Source: Vicia villosa (Eukaryota > Streptophyta > Magnoliopsida > Fabales > Fabaceae). Taken from it: a stretch of 64,000 nt of DNA. The stretch lies in contig NW_026705929.1 of the NCBI RefSeq assembly GCF_029867415.1, forward strand, positions 1 to 64,000, in the 5' to 3' direction. The position numbers and the translations under genes are program-made. The first letter of the stretch is position 1. Each line of letters starts with the position of its first letter. Below, piece by piece: positions 23,035 to 33,456 of this stretch. A model generated the notes under the pieces. It had not been told where the DNA came from. It ran no database searches and saw only the letters and a program-made list of their open reading frames with translations.

Positions 23035-24006
23035 GTGGTGGACAGGTTGACGAAGTCTGCACATTTTATATCGGTAAGAATGAATTATCCAATGGAGAGG
23101 CTGGCTCAGTTATATATTGAGAAGATAGTTAGTCTACATGGTATTCCTTCAAGTATCGTGTCACACAGAGATCTGAGGTTTACGTCGAAGTTCTGGGAAG
23201 GTTTGCAGAAGGCTTTGAGTACTAAGCTGAGATTGAGTTCTGCATATCATCCGCAGACGGATGGACAGACTGGGAGGACGATTCAGTCATTAGAGGATTT
23301 GTTGCGGGCTTGTGTGTTGGAAAAAGGAGGTGCTTGGGATAGTTATCTGCCTTTGATTGAGTTTACCTACAACAATAGTTATCATTCGAGTATCGGTATG
23401 GTTCCGTTTGAGGCATTGTATGGTAGGAGATGTAGAACGTCGTTGTGTTGGTACGAATCTGGTGAGAGTGCTGTAATTGGACCAGAAATTATACAACAGA
23501 CTACAGAGAAAATTAAGATGATTCAAGAGAAGATGAAAGCTTCTCAGAGTCGTCAGAAGAGTTATCATGACAAGAGGAGGAAAACACTTGAGTTTCAAGA
23601 GGGAGATCATGTGTTTATGAGAGTTACTCCTATGACGGGTATTGGTCGGGCCTTGAAGTCAAAGAAGTTGACTCCGTGTTTTATTGGACCATTCCAAATT
23701 TCTGAAAGAGTGGGAGAAGTGGCATATCGTATTGCTTTACCGCCGATGCTTGCAAACTTCCATGATGTATTTCATGTATCTCAGTTGAGGAAATACATTT
23801 CAGATCCGTCCCATGTGATCCAAGCAGATGATGTACAGATAAAAGACAACTTGACGGTTGAGACTTTGCCTGTGAGGATTGAAGACCGAAGACTGAAGCA
23901 GTTGCGTGGCAAGGAAATAGCTTCGGTCATGGTAGCTTGGGGAGGACCGGCTGACAGAAATGTTACCTGGGATCTAGAGAGCCAGATGAAGGATTCTTAT
24001 CCGTAA
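23035..24006 (+). pseudogene. Tekay-type chromovirus integrase with chromodomain, 5'-truncated
   Basis: The 323-codon open segment starts inside the integrase catalytic core (VDRLTKSAHF). It keeps SSAYHPQTDGQ, the GPY/F-type block (FIGPFQISERVGEVAYRI), FHDVFHVSQLRKY and a C-terminal chromodomain-like part (ERRIEDR-type EDRRLKQLRGKEI...VTWDLESQMKDSYP). Chromodomains of this type guide integration into heterochromatin. Two catalytic residues appear changed: SDRD reads SHRD, and the Glu of GQTER reads GQTGR. The frame is otherwise open. The missing upstream part is the inverted fragment at 19232-19368. The 3' LTR follows 54 bases after the stop. Confidence 0.85.
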
Positions 24007-24048
24007 CTCTTTACCTGAGGTATGTTTTCAAGGAAGAAAACTCGTTTA

Positions 24049-24060
24049 GTGGAGGAGAGT
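24049..24060 (+). promoter_or_regulatory. Polypurine tract of Tekay element
   Basis: GTGGAGGAGAGT directly precedes the LTR start TGTAACACCC. Confidence 0.75.
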
Positions 24061-25908
24061 TGTAACACCCGTATAATTTTAATTTTAATTTAAATTGGAT
24101 ATTGGATTAATAATTGGAATTATTAGGGATTTTATGAAAATAATGGAAAAGAGGATGGTTTATGGCATCTGGGCCATGTGTGAGATTAGTAAAAGAAAGG
24201 GGTGTGTTGTAGTAAAGTCTTTACTAATTTTATTATTATTTTTCATAAAATAATTAGAATTGGGGAAAGAAAGGACAGAACGTGGAAAAGAGAGTCTGAA
24301 GGTGGGAACACGAAGAACTGAAGGAGAACTGAAGAACGAGAGACCAAAGATCAAGAACTCTTAACTAAGGTAAGGGGGACTCTCCATTTAATCTCTATTA
24401 TTGTGTTGTGGATGATGATGTTGATTAGGAGTATTGTTTAGATCAATAGGTTCTATGTTCTGATTTTACTGTTTGTGTTCATCATTTGGGTTGAAATCTA
24501 TGACTGTTAATCCCTAAAAAATGATTAGATTTAGGTTGTGATGAGTAAAATTAAATATAGAGTCATATACTATTGATGTTGGATGAATCCTATGCTGTTT
24601 AGAATGTGGAATTTCTGGTTTTAGACCCAAATCGCAGGCTGAAACGAATGGATTCGCGAAGAAGATGAATGGGTAAGTTGCAGTTTTTTTTTGAAACTGT
24701 TGTCCATTTGCGTATGGTACGCATATGATACGCGTATGGGGGGTGGTACGCGTATGGTACGCTCCCCAATTGTGCATCAGAATGCACCTTCTGCTGGTAC
24801 GCGTATGATACGCGTATGGTGGCTGGCAGGTACGCGTATGGCTTGTTGGTACGCGTATGTGTGTGTTTTGTGTGGAAAACTTGTTTTGCTCATACGCGGA
24901 TGATATGCGTATTGTGCGTGTGTTGTGGATTTTTGGCCCTGTTGGTACGCGTATGGCCAGCGTGAGATGCAGATTTTTGCTGTTTTGTGAATTTTGAATG
25001 TCTGACGACGTGTAACTTTTGAACTGATAGATATGTATGAATTATTGTTATATGATTTATTGAATGATGTTAATGTATATATGAACATGCTTGTTAATGA
25101 TGATGATGATGAAGAAATGAGTATAAGATGATGCTACTCATAAAATGATGATGATAAAAGTATGTTGTATATATGTTTGCATGCATTCATAATCATTTGA
25201 TAAGGGCTGAATCCTAATGATGAGAGGATTCAGTGAAGGGCAAGATTCCCATTGTGTGGAATCTGTGCTGGCAGGGCCGTATCTGGATGATGTTAGATCG
25301 GTCGGTGGGTGATTCCCATCATGTGTTTGGTACCACATGCATATTGTCAGTTTCATACATGTGCATAACTTTTATAACATGAATGATGTATTATGTGTTA
25401 TGACTCGATAATTGATGAAGATGTGTATGACGAAATGTCGGAATATGAAACGATTGGGTGAATGATATAACTATGATATATTGTTATTTATGATGCAATA
25501 ACATTGACTAACTGTGATGAGACTCACCCTTACTTGTTGTCATTTTTCAGTTTGAGGATAGCGGATTGACTTGGTGAGGATTAGCTCATAACTCGGTTTA
25601 GTAGTTGTGTCGGGTGTCATGCTCTGGTAGATGTAACACTGGGAACGCGATGTTTTGTGTTCTAGATAATAACTCTATTTGTCTAGATTATTTAGAAGTC
25701 TAATACATTAACGATGTGATGTTTACTTAACGATTTATTTCCGCTATGTAAACATGATAATTGAATTATGAGTTATGTTTAGATGTTCTCGGTGAATGCA
25801 TGACATATGACGAATGTGGTTTTCTTTATTTATGAATTGTGACACCTTTCTGCATGTTACTCTGATTTAATTTCGTTAATTGTCGCGGGGTATTAGAGGG
25901 GTGTTACA
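24061..25908 (+). repeat. Tekay-type 3' LTR
   Basis: The LTR begins TGTAACACCC and ends GGGTGTTACA, a perfect 10-bp terminal inverted repeat, and is 1848 bp long. It follows the integrase and polypurine tract in the right order. A cluster of TACGCGTATG motifs lies at 24711-24960. A related but diverged 5' piece of such an LTR is found at 30606. Confidence 0.85.
24711..24960. repeat. Cluster of TACGCGTATG motifs in the Tekay LTR
   Basis: The decamer TACGCGTATG occurs seven times exactly, with further near copies (TACGCATATG, TACGCGGATG), at uneven spacing in 250 bp. Each contains ACGCGT, which fits the CGCG box bound by plant CAMTA factors. Regulatory use is inference. Confidence 0.7.
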
Positions 25909-25969
25909 TTTAACATCTATGATTGCACCGGCGGTTGCTAAGAAGGGTCTCCCTAATATGATGGGCATG
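25909..25969 (-). pseudogene. Ty3-gypsy protease scrap
   Basis: Minus-strand translation gives MPIILGRPFLATAGAIIDVK, the well-known end of a gypsy protease domain. Only about 20 codons remain between the Tekay LTR (left) and an antisense Ogre LTR (right). Both may have inserted into this older element. Confidence 0.75.
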
Positions 25970-27345
25970 TGTTACGACCGACTTTAAATTTTAAGTATAT
26001 AACTTAAACTACAAAGTCGTCAGCTATGTTTTCATTTTATCCTAAAGATAAGGGTAAACATGGGATAAAAACTTAAATAAGAGTTTCTAGGTAAGTTGAG
26101 AAATTAGGGTCAAGGGAAGGTGTTAGGCACCCTTAATCCTTCCTTAAGGTTTTCTAAATGTCTCTAAGGTTAGAGTTTTATGGTAAGGTTTATGGTTTGT
26201 GGTTAAAAAAATATGATACAGTTATAGCAAATAGGGTAAAGGATAAAACCTTAAACATATTTGGGTTTGGGGAAAGGGGAAACAGTAGGGTAGAGAACAA
26301 AATCTCAAACCTACTTAATTTTAGGGGAAGGAGACTCGTTTCAGTTGCCCGAATGCCTACGTACCTCCTTAATGGAGGATCAGAGTCAACGTAGTTCGTA
26401 GGGGTTTGTTGGTGTTTTTTATGGGATTGTACGTTATTTTGTATGTTGAGTGTGTTTTACGTAGTTCGTAGTTACGATAAAAAGTATTTTTAGTGTACAA
26501 TCCCTTTTTTGTATTTTTTTATAATTTATTAAAAAGTAAGACAAGTATTTTAAAAAGTTTATTTTAGAATAATTATGTTTTTATAGATAATATATTAATT
26601 ATATTAATTCTAATTCCTTTTAAAACGTCTAATTAAAAAGGAGTGAAATATTTTAAATTAGTAAGGTGAATTTTGTATATCAAAATACTTCACGGAGTAT
26701 TTTAATTTGTACAAAATTATAATTTAAAATTTTATATAATTTCAGAAAAAGATTATTTTATTTCGAACATTATTCATCTGGAAAAAAAATATCATGAAAT
26801 AAAAATTAAATTCAAGCAAATAATTTATAACTTAATAAATTAATTATTTAAATTTAATATTAGGAGTTCTAATTAATTTATCAGAGTTAATAACAATTTT
26901 TATCCTAAAGAACAATTTCATTATAAGAAAAACAAATTAAATAAAATAATTAAAAGAATTTGGGCCAGGGGTGTATTATTGGTTTAATTCGTAATTTGGG
27001 GGGTGTTAAAAGCTATTGGATTAGGCCCAATAAGTTCTGGACCCAATGGACGTTGTGTGGAGGTACCCAGGAGGCTGCGGTGGGGAAATGAATCTGGTGC
27101 GTCCTCTTCAGATCTATTGGCTCTCAGAATAAGGGATCTGGAGCATGGATCCAAAATATAACGAACGAAGGGCTGGGATCTCAAATTGACTAAGGTATAC
27201 GATAGGTGACATGCACAAGATCAAAGTCCTTATGCCAACCATGTGGCCATCGTGAGGCCACATGGCAAAAATCTGACGGATGAACGATGGGGTTAATCCC
27301 AAATCCACACAAATCCCATTTCACTTTTCTTTTTCTTTTCTCTCT

Positions 27346-27398
<53 letters not shown>

Positions 27399-28390
27399 CT
27401 CTCATCTCTTTCGCTAAACCTTTATCTTCCTAACCCAAAAAATCCAACGTCCACTGTAAGCCACCCCTAACGCCACCGTAAGCCGCCCTGAAGCCCAGGT
27501 TTCCGATTGATCTTCAACCGGAACCTTCATACCCCCATGAACCCTAACGCTACCTTCATCCCAACCCCATGAACCCTAAGAACCCTAGGGTTACGTGATG
27601 AATCCTAACCCTAGATTAAAGAACCCTAAACCAAATCTTACAGAAAAACAAGATACAATCCAAACGCAAACAAGCATGCAACGAGGATGATTCTTAAGCT
27701 AAGTGTTTTTCGTATCTTACCAGTCCAGAAATTCTTTACGATTTCCTCTTCCTCTCCGATCCTGATCTAACTCCTCTTCTTTGTTTTTAGGTACCAACAA
27801 TGGAGGCACAACGATATCTCTTGATCTCTCCTTCTCCTAATTTCTTTTTCGTTGTTGTTAATTTTTTTTGCCCCTTTTTTCTGTAGACTGGGGTTTTATT
27901 TTATAATCTTAGGGTTTGATTAAATTAGGAATTTTTATTTTAGGAAATTATATTAAGAGCTTTGATTCAAAATTAATTAGAGATTATCAGTTTTAGGTTT
28001 TTTTATTTGATTTTGGTTGTAATTAGTTTAGATTTTTTTTGTTGTAATCAATGTATTTGGACACTTATGTGTAATGATTCACAATTTAATTTCAATAAAG
28101 ATTCGATTTTGTTTTCGATTTCTGCATATTTGGTTTAGTTATTTGATTCATGGACCTGGGCATAGGAACTTAGGGTTAGTGTTGCAGTTGGTGATGGTGG
28201 CGCCGCTGGGAAGATGAACAGGATTCCCAAGAAACCCTAATTTTGACTTAGTCAAAACTCATTTAATAAAATAAATAAAAACAAATTAATTAACTAAATA
28301 AATATTTTAAACATGTTGACCTCGGTCAACTTTCCTGAAAATAAATAGTTCATTAAAATAACACTAGAATTTAAAAAGATATATTTTTAA
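25970..28390 (-). repeat. Ogre-type 3' LTR, antisense (start not resolved)
   Basis: On the minus strand it ends ...CGGTCGTAACA at 25970, next to the protease scrap. The block GGGAAGGTGTTAGGCACCC (+, near 26115) and GCCTACGTACCTCCTTA...GGAGGATCAGAG (+, near 26355) are shared with the LTR at 58724-61886. The upstream limit lies between about 28250 and 28400; a TGTTA at 28392 (minus) would pair with the terminal TAACA. It contains a (CT)n run and several telobox-like AACCCTA motifs at 27538-27640. Confidence 0.6.
27346..27394. repeat. (CT)n microsatellite
   Basis: An almost pure CT dinucleotide run of nearly 50 bases inside the antisense LTR. Confidence 0.95.
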
Positions 28391-28399
28391 CAACGAAAA

Positions 28400-29595
28400 A
28401 GAATTAACTTGCAACCTAGGAGGATAAGTGATGCAAGTCCAAACTCTAGCTTAGGATTAATTTAATAGAGTTGGGGAAACATGAAGAATTAACTTGCTAA
28501 AGCCTATGGGTTGATAAAGCAAGCATTCAGAGATTCTAGTACCATGTTTTAAGGATTAATTTGCTAAAGCCTAGGATAGACATAGCAAACATTCGTAGAT
28601 CCTTATGTACACTTTCTTATCCTAAGAAGTGTGGATTCAAATTCTATCTGGGATCCGTCCAGTATAGTCGTAGATATATAAAGAATTAACTTACTAAAGC
28701 CTAGCAAGTATTCACACATTCTTATATATTAAGGATTAACTTGCTATAACCTAGAGTTTTACATAGCAAGCATTCATAGATCCTGAATTTATACTTTCTT
28801 AACACAACCTTAGGGGTAAGAAGTATAGGTCCTACTTTATCTTTGGACTGATCCAAAAAGTAGGAAAGATATGAGGAATTAAACTGCTAAAGCCTAGCAA
28901 GTTCTCACAGATTCTCATATTAAGGATTAACTCGCTATAACCTAGAGTTTTACATAGCAAGCATTCGTAGATCCTAAATTTATACTTTCTTAACGCAACC
29001 TTAGGGGTAAAAGTATAGGTCCTACCTTTTTCTTTGGACTGATCCAAAAAGTAGGAAGGATATGGAGAATTAACTTGCTAAAGCCTAGCAAGTATTCACA
29101 GATTCTCATATTAAGGATTAACTCGCTACAACCTAGAGTTTTACGTAGCAAGCACTCATAGACCCTTAATTTTTACTTTCTTAATGCAACCTTAGGGGTA
29201 AGAAGTATAGGTCCTACTTTTTTCTTTGGGCTGATCCAGAGAGTAGGAAAGATATGGAGAATTAACTCGCTAAAGCCTAGCAAGTATTCACAGATTCTCA
29301 TATTAAGGATTAACTCGATATAACCTAGAGTTTTACATAGCAAGCATTTGTAGATCCTGAATTTATACTTTCTTAATGCAACCTTAGGGGTAAGAAGTAT
29401 AGGTCCTACTTTATCTCTGGATTGATCCAAAAAGTAGGAAAGAAATGAGGAATTAAACAGCTAAAGCCTAGCAAGTTCTCACAGATTCTCATATTAAGGA
29501 TTAACTTGCTATAAATTAGAGTTTTACATAGCAAGCATTCGCATATCCTGAATTTATACTTTCTTAACGCAACCTTAAGGGTAAGAAGTATAGGA
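28400..29595. repeat. ~191-bp tandem repeats in an Ogre 3' untranslated region
   Basis: GGATTAACT(T/C)GCTATAACC recurs near 28733, 28924, 29114, 29308 and 29498, a period of about 191 bp. Each unit also has CTAAAGCCTAGCAAGT and AACCTTAGGGGTAAGAAGTA. Shorter degenerate units lead in from 28400. They lie between integrase and 3' LTR of the antisense element, where plant Ogre elements are known to carry variable tandem repeats. The long minus-strand reading frames here are by-products of the repeat. Confidence 0.8.
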
Positions 29596-30349
29596 AAATA
29601 ACTTGGTGTTGTACATACCATATATACAAATTTATATCGTAGGTTTGTAGGTGAATCGTATTGTGCGTGTTTGCCTGAATATGTGTAATGACTATGTATG
29701 TTTGCATGTATGAATAATGTTTATGATGTATGCTACTGTTTATGTGCAAAATGTATGTTGTTTGTGTGTAATGATTGTGTTTATGTTGTTTGCTAATGTT
29801 CATGTGTATATACTGAATGAAACTCCATAATTTTATCTCCTTGTAACCCATTGAGTTTTGCTCTAAATCATTGCTGAGTATCCAGGGCTTTTAGGATGAC
29901 CTGATATGTTGATGAAGATGCCTCTGGTATGTATAATGGACTTTCCCTCCGGATACTTTTCAAAGTTTTTAAAGCTTTTAAGTTTATTAGTTCCCCAAAA
30001 TAACTTCGGTACAAAGTTTATGAAAGAATAAACGTTCGTCTTTTGCAAATGGTATCGGAAGAAAGAGGTTGGTATTTACAAAGTTGGTATGATAAAGTGA
30101 AACTTTATATATTATTAATAATGAATACCTTAAAATAGGAAAATGTACAAAATGCAATTTCTTATAAAGAAGTAACTGCATGAAATCTGAAACAAACAAT
30201 GAAAATGACAAATAGAAATGATACTGATACTGTTGTTGCTCTTTTCCTTGATGGTTCTGGTAACCTTTGCCTATGGAAGTAGATGATTGCACAAATCCCT
30301 ATCCTTTGTAGTATGTCTTCAGTTCGTAGCTTATACCTCCGCCATTTAA
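29596..30349 (-). other. 3' untranslated region of the antisense Ogre element
   Basis: No coding sequence is seen. A TG-rich, loosely repetitive stretch (29620-29815) and TTTTATCTCCTTGTAACCCA (near 29830) have a counterpart at 62820-63070, where TTTTATCTCCTTATAATGCA occurs. Confidence 0.55.
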
Positions 30350-30605
30350 TCAAGTGTAATGGTTTTTAACCGTATCAACATTGACAGGATGCGGTAGCTC
30401 ATTCCCCATCCATCGTTGTGAGGAGGAGTGCTCCACCTGAGAAGACTAGTTTTAAGACATATGGACCTTCATAATTGGGGATCCATTTCCTGCGGGAATC
30501 AAGTCGAGGCAACAGAATCTTCTTGAGTATTATATCTCCTTCTTGAAAAGTTCGAGGGCGAACCTTTTATCGAACGCTTTCTTCATTCGCTTTTGATATA
30601 ATTGT
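30350..30605 (-). pseudogene. C-terminal end of Ogre-type integrase, antisense
   Basis: Minus-strand frames together give YQKRMKKAFD, FQEGDIILKKILL, YEGPYVLKLVFSGGALLLTTMDGE and LPHPVNVDTVKNHY before a stop at 30350. This is the typical Ogre integrase tail with its GPY motif. At least two frame changes are needed, so it is broken. The rest of pol is removed at 30605, where a Tekay LTR begins. Confidence 0.75.
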
Positions 30606-30852
30606 TGTAACACCCCATATTTTCTAATTTTAATTTAATCGGAATTTAAATTATTATTTAGAATTATTCAGTATTTTGTGGAATTATTTGGAAAGAATCA
30701 TGAGATAGGCTATTGGGCCAAGTGTGGTGTTAGTAAAAAGGGGGTGCTATGTTAGTAGGTCTTTTACTAAATTAAAATCTATTTTCATAAAAATAAGGAA
30801 TTGAGGGAAAAAGGAAAATAGATGTGAAAGAGGAGCAGAAGAGTAGAAGAGC
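30606..30852 (+). repeat. 5' part of a Tekay-type LTR
   Basis: It begins TGTAACACCCCATATTTTC and follows the order of the LTR at 24061 (AATTTTAATTTAA, GGGCCA...GTGTG, AAGTCTTTTACTAAA-like blocks) for about 247 bp, then stops abruptly at an integrase of another element. It lacks the rest of the LTR. Confidence 0.7.
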
Positions 30853-31881
30853 TGATACGTGTATTGGCCTACTATGTTAAAATATTTCTTAGAATTCGCC
30901 AAGGGTTGCCAGGAATGTCAGGTACACGCAAGTATCCAACATGCTCCTTCTAATGAATTAAGTTTGATCATTAAGCCATGGCCTTTCAGAGGTTGGGCAC
31001 TAGATTTAATTGGAGAAATTCGACCTACCTCATATAAAGGTCAAAAATATATATTGGTAGGAATAGATTATTTTACCAAATGGGTCGAAGCAATACCACT
31101 AGCCAACGTAGACCAAGAAGTTGTGATCGAGTTCATTCAAAAACACATATTGTATAGATTTGGAATCCCAGAGAGTATAACCACAGACCAAGGCTCGGTG
31201 TTTACTGGTCGAAAGATGCAAGAATTTGCGAAAGAAATGGGATTCAAGTTACTCACTTCCACGCCTTATTATGCTTAAGCGAATGGACAAGTCGAAGCAG
31301 CCAATAAAGTAATAATAGGTTTGATAAAGAAACATGTAGGGAAGAAACCTAAGAATTGGCATAAAACTTTAGACCAAGCACTTTGGGTTTGTCGAACATC
31401 ACCCAAAGAAGCAACCAACACTATGCCATTTCAACTCACATTTGGACATGATGCAGTATTATCATTCGAAATATACCTGCAATCAGTCAGAATTTAGAAA
31501 CAAGAGGAGATTTCCCCAAACGTGTACTGGGAAATGATGATGAATGAGTTGGTTGATCTAGACGAAGAAAGATTGCGAGCGTTGGAGATGATAAAGAGAC
31601 AAAAAGAAAGAGTATCAATAGCATATAACAAAAATGTGAAAGGTAAAGTGTTTTTTAGTAATGATTTAGTTTGGAAAGTCATTTTGCCCATGGATCGAAA
31701 AAATCAAGCTTTAGGTAAACGGTCTCCACATTGGCAAGGCCCTTTTTGAATTTTAAAAGTATTTTCAAATAACGCTTATGAAATAGAAGAACTGGAAGAG
31801 GATCGCAGGATCCTAAAAGTGAATGGAAAGTATCTAAAAAGATATAAGCCAGTCATGCATGAAGTTAAGATCACAAAAACG
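30853..31881 (+). pseudogene. Tat/Ogre-type Ty3-gypsy integrase, degenerate
   Basis: The segment starts at YWPTMLKYFLEFAKGCQECQ, the end of the zinc-binding part. The catalytic core shows LDLIGEI (first Asp), TTDQGSVF (second Asp) and GQVEAANK (Glu), so the DDE residues are still there. In-frame stops at about 31277, 31498 and 31748 break it. The tail WQGPF...NAYEIEELEEDRRILKVNGKYLKRY is the GPY-type end. N-terminal pol is absent. An antisense ORF follows, an arrangement known in the Tat lineage. Confidence 0.8.
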
Positions 31882-32159
31882 TAGCGAATAAAGATTAACA
31901 TGACGGCTAAAATGGCGAATATTTTGCCAAGATGGCTTCGTCTTTAGCAGGTTTACAATATAAAGTGAGCAAATGAGAAAGACTGAAGGTATGTTCAAGT
32001 CAACATATAAACCCAGAAAAGATGTCCATTGATAAAGGTGACTAAAATATCCAGGCCTAGAATACAAAAGAGCCTAACATAGTAAAGCCAGAATGACATT
32101 AAAACATTACTAGAACATAACCAAATAAAAAAAGCCTATAAAGTCTTCAAGATCCCTTT

Positions 32160-32880
32160 AATTAACCTGAAGATGCAAGTCCTCCAAGCTTAGCGAGGGG
32201 CAACTCTCAGCCTCGAGGGCATCAAAAGACCCTGTTGTGCGTACCCTTCTAGCTATCCCTAGTTTAACAAAGATATGGAACAAGAGTCGTCCTTAAGGAA
32301 GACAGAAGGAATTTCCATGGCGAGAGGTCATAACAGCTTCGGTGAGATGCTTGAAGATCATGAGAGGGATGTTGATCTTCCGCTTTTGCAAGGCGTAAAG
32401 CATAAACTGAATATCCCACATCATTATATTCTGTTGGTTTTCCTTTCGTGGGAGAAAATTAACCACAAGGAGTTGGTGCCAGATCCTACTTACAAAGGCA
32501 GAAAAGGCATGATTGGGACTAGCAAAAATACTCCTTAAAACGTCCTAAATGGATTGGCTAAAAGGATCATCACAAAGAGAACCAACATTCTCACACCTCA
32601 TGACCCTGGAAATGAGTCTCGCATAGATGATAATGCGAGAAACAGAGACTTCGGAGCAGATGGTAATCTTTCCCTCCTGGTCCATCTGAACAGACACATG
32701 CATCCAGAAGTCCGCAAGCATGTTACGGTACACTGGACCTTCCAGAATGGTGAGATAGTGTCCCAAGTGTTGAGTGGCGAACATTTCTTGAAGATCAACG
32801 CCATGCCTGTGAAATTCTTTAGGAGAAGGGTTAAACTCCTTGTGGATGGCAGAGATAATGTTGTTAAAAGTAAGAGACAT
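32160..32880 (-). pseudogene. Antisense extra ORF of the Tat-type element
   Basis: The minus-strand start MSLTFNNIISAIHKEF at 32880 opens a frame with GPVYRNMLADFWMHV, then WDIQFMLYALQKRKINIPL and KLGIARRVRTTGSFDALEAE. An in-frame stop near 32550 and a frame change near 32290 break it; it would end near 32160. The order and spacing of GPVY..L..FW.H, the middle helix and TTG follow the first domain of the SIRE envelope-like ORF at 8545-9100. Additional antisense ORFs after integrase are known in Tat-lineage elements. Function is unknown. Confidence 0.65.
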
Positions 32881-32966
32881 TGCTGCTGCAAAAGAAAAAT
32901 GAAGAAGATGAAAAAGTGGCTGAAAGGGTTATTGGAAGGATGTGAAACAATGACGAAGAATAGAAG

Positions 32967-32982
32967 GGTTTATATAAGAATA
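32967..32982 (-). promoter_or_regulatory. TATA box for the antisense ORF
   Basis: Minus-strand TTCTTATATAAACCC lies about 95 bases before the ATG at 32880, a good match to a plant TATA box. Confidence 0.5.
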
Positions 32983-33451
32983 ACTTGCGTTAAAGATTGG
33001 TTATGCTTGGAAATTTTAGTGGGCCACGTGTTGGTTCCCTGTGGGAAACGTGTACTCCGCCGTTTACTAGCCTTGGAATTTGAAGCGCAATCATGCTAAA
33101 ACTGACATGCGCACGTCTTAATGAGACGTTTTGGAAAAGATAAGTCATAATTAACTGACAATTATAACCTCTAGAGTAATGGAACGTCAAATCAAAATGG
33201 AGTAGCTGTGAAGGATAATTATATTGCGTGTGTATGCTATCGAGGTAATTATGATGGCTAAAAAAAGGTGAAAAGATAATAGATAAGAAATTTGCCAGGG
33301 AAATAGTGTTCGTAATATTGCATAATAAAAGTAGTCGAGAAAGAAATATGTCCATTAACATGTTCGATTACAGAAAATAAGAGTCAACAATTAGAAGGTA
33401 TTCTAAAAGACTAGTACAATTGATTAATGGCTAAAATCATCAGGAAGATTG
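32983..33451. other. Upstream region of the antisense ORF
   Basis: No gene is seen. It is AT-rich and would be the 5' flank of the antisense ORF. The gag-only array is inserted at its end. Confidence 0.4.
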
Positions 33452-33456
33452 CTCTT
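33452..33456. repeat. Target-site duplication, left copy (CTCTT)
   Basis: CTCTT immediately precedes the first LTR start and recurs at 56361-56365 right after the last LTR end. Confidence 0.85.

Noticed and set aside
28832..29621. Three similar minus-strand reading frames
   Set aside because: They are the same ~191-bp repeat read three times; the period keeps the frame open by chance.
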